A stretch of DNA of 64,000 nucleotides from Phytoseiulus persimilis. Lineage: Eukaryota; Arthropoda; Arachnida; Mesostigmata; Phytoseiidae. The DNA lies in contig CM075102.1 in the NCBI GenBank assembly GCA_037576195.1, positions 4,836,001-4,900,000 of the forward strand, read 5' to 3'. Below the pieces are notes generated by a model. That model saw nothing but the letters and a program-made list of their open reading frames with translations, ran no database searches and had not been told where the DNA came from. Numbering within the stretch: the stretch's first letter is position 1; each line of letters begins with the position of its first letter. The translations under genes were made by a program, and so were the position numbers. Positions 56,383-64,000 of this stretch are shown piece after piece.

Positions 56383-56961
56383 AAATTTGGTTCTATTCGG
56401 TTTGGCGCCCGGCGAGTTGAGCTGGCGAGCAACAACGCGCCACCAGCCTCAGCCTGCCGACACGCGCAGCGGAGCTGAGCCATTGTACATGCTTACCGCT
56501 GCCAGAATCGATGAGGAGCGAGGCCGGGAGAAGAGCTTCAGGCGACATTCACGAGATGGCAGCGTACTCTTGCGAGCTGGCCTGGGTTCATTGCCTGGCC
56601 ATGCAGTTGCAATCAGAACGGACAAAGGATTGCTCGCGGTTCATGCAGCACCGCGGCTGTCGTTGACCATTCCCCGGAGTCTTGCGAAACCGCTTCTCGT
56701 GGCTCAATACCCTGCTGGCTCCTCGCCGTTTCCCAAACCCAGTCTTCCCCATTCCATTCTGATTCCCATCCTATCCGACTCAGCTTCCGCATTCGGCGTT
56801 GCTGGCGACCGAGCCCGTCGTCCCTTTGTTTCGATTCTGGCCATACCCTCTCTTCATAGCCTCTCCACTTCTCGGCTATGATGGCGTGTAGAAACTTCGA
56901 ATAACTGGCCATTTTCGGCTGCTTAACTCGCCGGACGCCAAACCGAAAAGCACCAAAAATT
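56383..56961. mobile_element. TIR element, about 580 bp
   Basis: Ends share about 40 bases as inverted repeats, including 'TTCGGTTTGGCG' followed by CCGGCGAGTT at 56396-56420 and its mirror at 56921-56950. The interior frames (56369-56881 and its antisense) are not recognised. The target duplication is unclear. It directly precedes the truncated start of Merlin copy 2. Confidence 0.7.
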
Positions 56962-57602
56962 TAGACTGCGTTGCAATACTTTCTTGGACCAAACTCGCTT
57001 CCCATTGGTGAAAGTTATACGGTTTTTATACGCCTGGGAAACTGAGACTGCATCGATCTTGTGGTGTGAAGCCCAGTTGGGGATGAGTCCGAAAGCTGTT
57101 TATTCATGGAATGAGAATCTCCGTGAGATTTGCTCCCGCTCCCTTCAACGTCGGTCACAAGGAAGAATCGGAGCTCCGGGGCTCAACGTCGGAGTCGACG
57201 GAAGTCTGTTCACGAAGAGGAAGAACAACGCTGGCAGGGTCCTACCGCAACAGTGGGTGTTTGGGGGTATTTGCCGAGAGACCAAGAAGTGATTCATCAA
57301 GGTAGTTCCCAACCGATCGGCGCCTGTCCTCCTCAGTGCCATCCAGGAATTCATCGAGCTCGGCTCAATCATCTACTCAGACTGTTGGTTATCCGAGTGC
57401 TGCTTTCAAAGAGGCCGGCTACTTCCATCTCACAGTGAAGCACAAATACAATTTCGTAAACCCTGTGACTGGGGTTCACTTGCAAAGCATCGAACGATTG
57501 TGGGGACCAGCCAAATGGAGGAACAAGAGGCAGCGCGGAACTGCTCGTTCCCAGTTACAATCGTATTTAGTGGAGTTCATGTGGCGGCACAATCTGGATT
57601 GA
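56962..57602 (+). pseudogene. Merlin (ISXO2-like) transposase, copy 2, N-terminally truncated
   Basis: Begins within the region before the catalytic domain ('RFPLVKVIRFLYAWETETAS'), continues 'MSPKAVYSWNENLREICSR', 'LNVGVDGSLFTKRKNNAG' (first Asp present, but D-G-S instead of D-E-S) and 'RVLPQQWVFGGICRETKK', and hits a TGA at 57290. Downstream, 'VVPNRSAPVLLSAIQEFIEL' and 'IIYSDCW' (second Asp) are followed by a frame change, 'VKHKYNFVNPVTGVHLQSIE' (Glu) and 'LVEFMWRHNLD'. The order of blocks is complete from there to the natural stop at 57600. The zinc-ribbon region seen in copy 1 is absent. Confidence 0.88.
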
Positions 57603-57604
57603 GC

Positions 57605-58800
57605 CCCGTCCCTCGAGGCCCTTTTGGCAGCAATCGCGGAATGCCGTTCCCCGCGTTTCTGCTGCTCTCAACCCTCAGCACTCCGAGACCATAACTATAC
57701 TTTGCGGGAGGTCTGACGCAGGTATGTTTGGATCTCAGTTCTCCTCTCCCCACCTCCTCTCCCGACCGTCAATTCGCCATTTCGGCGTGTTTTGACTTTG
57801 TTGTTTTTTCGCGCAACCCACCTAAAGCAAAAATACCCTTTCGCGTATGAGAGTTCGGGCCTTCGAGTATGGAGCGTGCTCTATAGGTGGTTACTCATGC
57901 ATATTTTGTGTATCCTTTGCGAGTTTGGTTGACTCAATGAGACGAGAACTTTCTCTGATCTCCTCCAATCGTTGGGGCCAATCATGTCACGAAATTCCCT
58001 GGAGCAGAACTGACAGGATTTCGCTGCGCTCTCATGTGACAGCGTTTCGTCCTCATGAGAGTACAGCGGAAGCCAGCCTATTCCGATGACGAGGGAAGGA
58101 CCCAGAAGGAGATTCTGAATCCGGTTCTTTTCTATTAGGCGTCAGCCGAGTTAGCGCTAAGCGAAACACTCCGTCAGCATGGCGGAAGGCGAGCTGAGGA
58201 GAGAGGATATAGCCCGCGAGGATTCGAACGGGCGAGCGAGCTGGTCGACAGCAAAAGGATCTGAAGGAGTGCGGGGGATTGGGTAAGGTTAGGTTAGGTT
58301 CCTGGCGAGCGAGCGAAGCGATGCGAGCAGACCGACAGCAAGTGTGTCCGAAGCAGTTGGGGGGGGGAATTTGGTGAGGTCAGGTTAGGCTGGCGAGCGA
58401 GCGAAGCGATACGAGCACATTCCAATTCGAGTCAGGGACAACCAGTGTAGTTTGGAAAACCGTTAGCAGCGTTGGAGGGGCGGGGTTGACGAGATTCAAA
58501 TGGAAACCAGAAGAGACATGATATTCAAACGAAAACTGCGCAGTAGAATAAAGTTCGATCGACGCTTTTGAGCCCGTGTCATTCATCATGTCTGTGAGCC
58601 TTTTTACGTTGCCGTCCACTGAAGCTGAGGCAGTAGCTTTCTTGCAAGGAAGAGGAATCTTCCCGAAGGAGCCGAAATGCTGCAGAGGACATTCGTTACG
58701 GCTATACGTCGAGTCCAATCGGGTTTCCTGGTAGTGCGCCCCATGTGAGCTTCGGCTCGGTTTGCGCAATGGAACATGGCTGGAAGGTTCTCGAGTGCCG
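57605..58800. other. No recognisable gene; GCGAGCGAGCG-type repeats
   Basis: Contains the repeat copies at 58278-58420 and otherwise short frames only. A 'GGATTCGAAC' at 58210 looks like an inverted B box, but its arms do not pair as a tRNA. Confidence 0.4.
58278..58420 (+). repeat. GCGAGCGAGCG-type repeat, copies 3 and 4
   Basis: Two copies about 90 bases apart, each 'GGTTAGG' or 'GGTCAGGTTAGG' followed by 'TGGCGAGCGAGCGAAGCGA'. Same family as 3371-3600. Confidence 0.75.
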
Positions 58801-59677
58801 TGGTTCGGGGCGATTCCGATCACAAGGGGGCGATTCCGATCACTCCTGACTTTTAACACCCTAGCAGCGGTTATTTCGAAACGAGAACGAAGTGGGCGAT
58901 TCTGTGTGGCTCTCGATTGAGTCTAGCTGCGGGGTAGTTCACACCAGTATATTGGTGGAAATCATCACGGTGGGGAGATTTCTAGATTTTTCTTCCAAAA
59001 ATGCTATTTCTTGAATTTCTGGAAAAGTTCGAAAAGTTTGCCCCAGAATTTCGAGCTGAGTGATTGCAGAATCTCGCAACTTCGATGAATGACAGCCTCA
59101 TGCCTCAACAATAGGCTCGTGCCTCGGTGAACTCGAACCCCCATCCCGAGGGAATTTGTTCCATGATGGATGAGAAAATTGATTTTCCAGGGGCGAATCC
59201 GATCATGGTGCGATCCTACAAGAAAGTGGAGGGTTCGACCCGGAGGCGAAAGTACAGTAGTGTTCAGTTGGAAGCGGCCATTAGAGACGTGTTGAAGCGC
59301 AAGTTTTCGATCAGGGAAGCTGCGGCGAGTTATGGCGTCCCATATACCACCTTGAACGAAAGCTCAAAGAGAGATCCCACTATTCGCAAGCCCCTCGGGG
59401 GGCAGACAGTTTTCACGGCTACAGAGGAGGAAACGCTAGCGGACTGTTTGGCTTTGTGCGGCGACTGGGGATTCCCACTCGGTAGGAGCGAAATCAGACT
59501 CATTGCACATAGGTTTCTAGAAAGCGAGAATAGGCGAGTAAATATATTCAGGAATAATGCTCCGGGAGATGATTGGGCTCGCCAATTTCTGAAGCGGCAC
59601 AGGCGCCTGACACTGCGTTTCGGCGAGAACATTAGGCGAGCTCGAGCGACCGTGAGTCGGGAACGCATTATAACGTA

Positions 59678-62019
59678 CAGTGAAACCTGTCTAGACGGTC
59701 CACTTGCCGTTCCTCCGGAAAGCGGTCCAATATGTCAGGTGGACCCATGGAACAGGTATTGTTGACGAGGGGCTTTTTTATGGTGCATGCACCCTTGCAC
59801 CTATCTCGCAGCAAAGTGTAAAATACATACAGAAATCATAGTAACAGAGTCGAATTTAATTTATTCTTCGTGCGGAATGTATTCTCCTCTCCCATGATCT
59901 CGTACTTTTGAGACTGATAATTACACAAAGAACGAATCCAGAGTGCTCTGGTGCATTGTTTTTGACTTTTTCACAAGTATTCTGTCCTGAATCTGCCTCT
60001 CGCATACTAGGAGGGCTTTGAGCGTGTCTGGTGAGAGGGCGCCCGAGCTGACGGCGTACAACTTGAGGGATTCGACGGCGCGCAGCGCTTCTTCCGCAGT
60101 GGGGGGGGGCTAAAAGGCTCAGCCTCAGCGATGTCTTCGTCGGTCTCAACAAGCACATCTTCTTCGCCATCTTGACAATCAGAACCATGATCGCTTGAAT
60201 CAAAGATTCCGAAGCAATTGATGTCCTCCTCAAAACAAGGATCCTCGACGCCTGCTCTTTCCAACAACTGTAAGAGCTCCGGGTCGATCGCTGAAGTCTG
60301 TACCGTAGCATTTTCAATCTCATCATCACAAGGGATCCCACAACGACGGAAACATCCAATGATGGTCTCTTCTCGTACAGCCATCCAGGCTCGACTCACC
60401 CACTGAATCGCGTCGACAACGTTGATTCTCTTCGCGAGCTGACTCGCTGAGTCGCAGTCATCGATCTTGGTCAGTAGCCATCGCAGCATTAGACTTCTAT
60501 ACTGCAGTTTGAAGGCCTGAATGATTCCTTGATCTAATGGCTGCAGCTTACTTGTGACGTTTGGCGGCAGGAACAAGAGACTCACATTGCTCATGATGCG
60601 ACGCCCGTGACAAGGGGCGTTGTCGAGCATGAGCAGAACCTTCCTGTTTTCGCGTTGCATGTGCTCGTTGAACTTACTGAGCCAACGTTCAAAAATTGAG
60701 GTTGTCATCCAAGCCTTCGCGTTAGCTTCCCAATATAACCCGATGAGCTTCACGTCCCGGCCCTTGAAACAGCGAGGATTCAGGGATTTCCAAATCGCCA
60801 AAGGCTGGAATTTCTCGCCCGTCGCACTACAACAGAGAGCTATAGAGAGCCTGTCCTTAGCCAATTACCCGCCTCGACATTCATGGCCTCTCTGAACGAG
60901 CGACTTGTTGGGAAGCGATCTGAAGAACAACCCAGTCTCATCCATGTTGAATATGTCTCTCGTATTATACTCTTTGATCACATCCGGCAGTCTTGTGATC
61001 CAGTCGCTGACAACGTTTTCATTCACGTCTCCCGCTTCACCGCAGAGGGTCTTGTGAACAATGTTGTGTCTCTTGCGAAAGCTTTCCAGCCAGCCGTTGC
61101 TCCCTGAGAAACCCTGAACTCCGGTTTCTTCCGCAAAAGATCTCGCTTTTTCCTGGATCATCCTCCCACTTACCGGGATGCGCTTCGCGGTCACTTTTCG
61201 AAACCAGTTCATGACATGTTCGTCGAGCTCTTTGAGCCTTGGTTTCTGTCGTCGCTTCCTGTCATCAATGGAGGAAAACGTTTCCCATTCATTCAGGAGA
61301 GCTGCTCGATGCTTCAGTATCCTCTGCACTTGCCCTTTGCTGATACCGGAGTCTGAAGCGAGATTTCTTTGGCTTCTCCCGCGTTGCAGCTCACGGATCA
61401 CATCGACTTTTCTGTGTAGTGGAAGCTCGTTGCGCTTCCTAGCCATATTCTCAGCCAAGAATGGTGCGATCTAGCTCTAACGCAGGTAGTCGGCAGCCCG
61501 ATATTCGAACGTCGACGAGTCGCCTGTCTTGCGGTGGCGAGGAGAGGAGCACGACGAACGACAAAGGAACGTGCACACATCACAAAGAGCGCAAGTGAAA
61601 CCGTCCCCGCGCGACGAAACGCTTGAGCGGTCCCTGGGCCGACATTCAGCTTCGTCCGCGGCTTTTTCCATGTAAAGGATGATTCTAATGAGACGCATGC
61701 TCGCTGAATTTACATACTGATGTAAATGATGCTCTCATCCCTCGATCCCATTTCCAGTTTCTGAATCTCTGCAAGGAATAGTGCGGAGAGAACCACAAAG
61801 TCTTCCCCTTGTGGAGGCCAGAGAATCGGACCCACTGCGCAGGTAATGAGCAGCATTCGTTCCTGAAAGAGGTGGACCGTGGACACGTCGATCAGGTGGA
61901 CCGATAGTACGTCTGGAATACATTGGCGTCTATGGCCTTGAAAATCGGTGCCCGGAGAAGCTGGACCGATACCTCAGGTGGTCCCTTTATAGAGGTGGAC
62001 CCTAGCTCAGGTTCCACTG
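59678..62019 (-). mobile_element. Tigger element inserted in the pogo gene
   Basis: 2,342 bp, starting CAGTGAAACCTG and ending CAGGTTCCACTG, with TA on both sides (59676-59677 and 62020-62021), as expected for Tc1/mariner/pogo insertion. Both subterminal regions carry several copies of GGTCCAC/GTGGACC, possible transposase-binding sites. It encodes one minus-strand transposase, 61458-60007. Confidence 0.95.
60007..61458 (-). pseudogene. Tigger transposase, one nonsense codon
   Basis: A single frame of 484 codons from ATG 61458 to the stop at 60007, broken only by a TAA at 60865-60867. In order: CENP-B-type HTH 'RKVDVIRELQRGRSQRNLAS' and 'SGISKGQVQRILKHR', second HTH 'RIPVSGRMIQEKARSFAEET' with 'GSNGWLESFRKRHNI', then the DDE domain with 'DIFNMDETGLFFRSLPNKS' (first Asp), 'KVLLMLDNAPCHG' (second Asp), 'LPPNVTSKLQPLDQGIIQAF' (third Asp), and an acidic C-terminus. 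All three catalytic residues are present. The nonsense codon lies where Lys or Gln would fit (GG-stop-LAKDRLSIAL). It is the least decayed transposase in the window, so the insertion is comparatively young. Confidence 0.93.
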
Positions 62020-63182
62020 TATTTCGAAACCTTGAAAGAATCACTCAAAGACATCGAACCTCGGAACATCGTCAATTACGATGAAACTGGCTTTGTTGAT
62101 GATCCGGGCAAGAAGCAAGCCATTTTCCGGCGTGGAGCTCGACGTGCCGAGAGGATCATCGATCACAGTAAAGTACATACGGCTTCTGGTGAGATTCTTC
62201 CACCATATGTCGTCTATAAAGCAAAGCATATCTATGCACCGTGGACCGAAGGTGGTCCACCTGGAACTCTATTCGACTCTGATGAGAGCGGGTGGTTCAA
62301 TATTCGCGTTTTTGAGAATTGGTTCATGAGGGTAGCACTACCCTACTTTTCTCGGAGGAAAAATGAAGTCGAACGCCATTTCTGGCTTCAGAGCTTGTGG
62401 TATTCACCCCCTGGACAGTTCTGAGGTGCTTCAAAGGCTTCCAAGTGGAGACTCAGAGGAGGATGCCGGGCGTCGGTGGTGCCATGAGCTTGTTGAGCAT
62501 ATGAAATCAGTCAGGAACTCGGCGAATTCAAGACCAGCTACCCGAGCAAGAGGCAAGGCTTTGAGTATGCGCGGCGACGCAATTGGTCCGAGCAAAGATT
62601 CCTGGCGAGGTGTCGAAGAAAGAGCAACAGTTTCTACGACAGCGAGCTGTCTACAACACTCCACAAGCTTGGCAGGGGCAAGTTCAACGAACTCTGAGGT
62701 GGCAAGAGCGACCGAGGCTCTTGGGATTCGAGAGAACAGTTACATTTTATGCCGGTATGAGACCCAGAGTGATAAGAAGCAACGGAATTTCGTCGGGAAA
62801 GTTGTCGCAACTGTCTCTGAAGGCATGCTCGAAGTGAAGTCTGTGCGACTTAAGCGAAGCTTCAAACAGGATTATTTTGTGTATCCCCAGATTCCGGATA
62901 TTGTCAATGTTGAGAAGGAGAAGGTTGTGCAGGTTCTTGAGGTCCTCTCTGAGAAGAGGGGAAGGATAATATTCAAAGATTTCAGGCCGAGAAACTTTGT
63001 CCTGTGAGACTCCATCTGTTTTGAATCAACGGTTGCAAAATCGAATTTTCAGTTTTTTTTTTTCAAATAAAATTATTTTTCTGGGTTCGCAGGGCTTCAC
63101 CTGAACAACATCCATCAGTCGACATCCATTGCAGCGTCGTGATCAATCGAAAATCACACTCGATCGGATTCGCCCCAAACCC

Positions 63183-63366
63183 GGGGCGATTCCGATCGCT
63201 TTTCAAGGCAACGGAAGAAAATGTCAGACACAGCTGTCGACTTCCGTTTTTCTTTTTTGAAGCGGATGAAGGTCCGAGTCGTTACACAGGAAGCGTCGAG
63301 GTTCTCCGAATTATTCTTCACAGTGTTTTCAGGGAAAAACTTGGAAAAAGTGTTCGGATTCGCCCC
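63183..63366. repeat. Possible 184-bp MITE with GGGGCGA ends
   Basis: 'GGGGCGATTCCGATCGCTTT' at 63183 faces its mirror 'GTGTTCGGATTCGCCCC' ending at 63366, followed inward by T/A-runs on both sides. Its ends resemble those of the pogo element. It lies directly upstream of the truncated Merlin copy 3. Confidence 0.5.
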
Positions 63367-63369
63367 AGA

Positions 63370-63975
63370 TTACGGTGCCATTGGTTACCACGATACGGTT
63401 CCTCTATGCATGGGCAACTGAACTATTGTCAACGTCGTGGTGTAAAGATGAACTCGCGATGTCGCATGCCACAACGTCTGCCTGGAGCGCTTCTGTGCGA
63501 GAAGTCTGCTTCCAATATCTTCAATCTCGGCCCAAAACGAAGATCGGTGGTCCTGGTGTCGTCGTCGAAGTCGACGAGAGTGTCTTCTCCAAGAGAAAGA
63601 ACCATGCAGGTCGTGTTCTTCCCCAGCAGTGGGTCTTTGGCGGCCTCTGCAGATCAACCAAACCCTGTTTTGTTGTCACGGTACCGAACCGAACAGCCGA
63701 CACTCTGTTCCGAGCTATTCGTGACCACATCGAAGTTGGCTCCGTCATCTACAGTGACTGTTGGAAGGGGTACGAGACTGCGGACTTGGACAGAGCTGGA
63801 TATACTCATCTCACTGTGAACCACAGCAAGAGCTTCGTGAATCCCGAGACTGGGGTACACACTCAGAATGTGGAGCGTTAGTGGGGCTCTGCGAAATGGC
63901 GGAACAAGCGGCATAGGGGCACTGCCCGTTCGCAACTCGATTCCTATTTGGTAGAGTTCATGTGGAGGAAACAGG
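63370..63975 (+). pseudogene. Merlin (ISXO2-like) transposase, copy 3, N-terminally truncated
   Basis: Best-preserved Merlin catalytic domain here. In one frame: 'PLVTTIRFLYAWATELLSTS', 'MSHATTSAWSASVREVC', 'GVVVEVDESVFSKRKNHAG' (first Asp), 'RVLPQQWVFGGLCRSTKP', 'IEVGSVIYSDCWKGYETADL' (second Asp), 'TVNHSKSFVNPETGVHTQNV' and ER (Glu). A single TAG at 63879 precedes 'WGSAKWRNKRHRGTARS' and 'LVEFMWRKQ'. The N-terminal zinc ribbon is missing and the start at 63375 is only the first in-frame GTG. The reading stops at 63975 where the triplet-type TIR begins, within a few codons of the end of the family protein. Confidence 0.9.
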
Positions 63976-64000
63976 GGGTATAGGAACTTTGCCCGCAGTG
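63976..64000 (+). mobile_element. Start of a fourth triplet-type TIR element (cut by window end)
   Basis: The last 25 bases are identical to the first 25 of the TIR elements at 54404 and 55244. They begin directly after the C-terminal codons of Merlin copy 3. The rest is outside the window. Confidence 0.75.

Larger units (their letters stand above)
59127..63007 (+). pseudogene. pogo/jerky-like transposase with psq HTH, interrupted and internally deleted
   Basis: First part (to 59675): psq helix-turn-helix 'KYSSVQLEAAIRDVLKRKFS' and 'IREAAASYGVPYTTL', then a CENP-B-like region 'ALCGDWGFPLGRSEIRLIAH', 'NNAPGDDWARQFLKRH', 'RARATVSRERIITY'. The Tigger element 59678-62019 follows. The gene then resumes in frame: 'LKESLKDIEPRNIVNYDETG' (first catalytic Asp), 'SKVHTASGEILPPYVVYKAK', 'ESGWFNIRVFENWF'. 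At about 62365 the reading jumps to 'AISGFRACGIHPLDSSEVL'; the stretch with the second and third Asp (roughly 100 residues) is missing. The C-terminal region runs to 63007. It was therefore already defective by internal deletion, apart from the Tigger insertion. Confidence 0.85.
58827..63176 (+). mobile_element. pogo-type element (host of the Tigger insertion)
   Basis: The ends are short inverted repeats: 'GGGGCGATTCCGATCAC' at 58827 and its mirror 'GATCGGATTCGCCCC' ending at 63176. Between them lie a psq-type pogo transposase gene (59127-63007) and an AATAAA at about 63066. Extra copies of the same end motif occur at 58807, 59190, 63183 and 63354. No TA duplication is visible at these ends, so the boundaries are tentative. 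Confidence 0.55.

Noticed and set aside
56369-56881. 170-codon plus frame between 56.4 and 56.9 kb
   Set aside because: It almost exactly fills a TIR element and has no motif; an antisense frame overlaps it.
58200-58235. Inverted B-box-like GGATTCGAAC as a minus-strand tRNA
   Set aside because: The bases around the loop do not pair and there is no cloverleaf.
58278-58300. Telomeric TTAGG repeats
   Set aside because: Only about two and a half units, explained by the GGTTAGG head of the GCGAGCGAGCG repeat family.
63139-63819. 226-codon plus frame
   Set aside because: Out-of-frame shadow of the Merlin copy 3 transposase.

Overview
The window is nuclear DNA of an animal. Arthropod is the best guess and a mite or tick is plausible, but nothing in the sequence proves the group. 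The signs are short GT-AG introns (about 69, 88, 115 and 139 bp), a TATA-box gene with an AATAAA signal, and a mix of Merlin, pogo/Tigger, mariner, hAT and FLYWCH-MULE transposons, non-LTR retrotransposons and Ty3/Gypsy remnants. There are no bacterial operons, no rRNA and no convincing tRNA gene. Almost every long open frame is a shadow or a decayed mobile element.

Layout. 1-5 kb: hAT remnant (-), a 36-bp palindromic array, and Merlin transposase copy 1 with a microsatellite grown inside it. 5-8 kb: diverged duplications. 8-14.8 kb: two truncated LINEs (A, B), each split by a TIR element with a clear target-site duplication (TSD), plus a LINE tail and a 17-bp array. 16-18.7 kb: a FLYWCH-MULE element that has lost its catalytic middle. 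21.3-21.7 kb: a fragment of mRNA capping enzyme guanylyltransferase. 23.0-25.7 kb: a 2.7-kb element with about 137-bp inverted ends carrying one cysteine-rich gene of a family widespread in arthropod genomes. 29-33 kb: LINE C nested in LINE D. 34-35.3 kb: an R1-like LINE with endonuclease and zinc tail but no reverse transcriptase. 36-37 kb: a foldback nested in a second copy of the element that split LINE A. 39-41 kb: LINE E. 41-45.3 kb: Gypsy integrase, hAT copy 2, Gypsy gag/protease.

46.58-47.42 kb holds the one gene that looks intact: TATA box, signal peptide, three in-frame exons, poly(A) signal, predicted 192-residue secreted protein of unknown function. Then come a 0.6-kb foldback with a 7-bp TSD, an RPA1-like pseudogene, a 45-bp satellite in an old and a young array, and three abutting copies of one 729-832 bp TIR element, each separated by the same 8-9 bp. 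The last 8 kb has two more Merlin copies and a pogo-type gene (+) interrupted by a nearly intact Tigger element (-) at a TA dinucleotide. The window ends 25 bases into what looks like a fourth copy of the triplet element, placed in the end of Merlin copy 3.

The genes do not form a pathway. The window is a layered record of insertions, and five of them have boundaries readable to the base: 8309-8892, 12285-13703, 36115-36712, 47843-48451 and 59678-62019.
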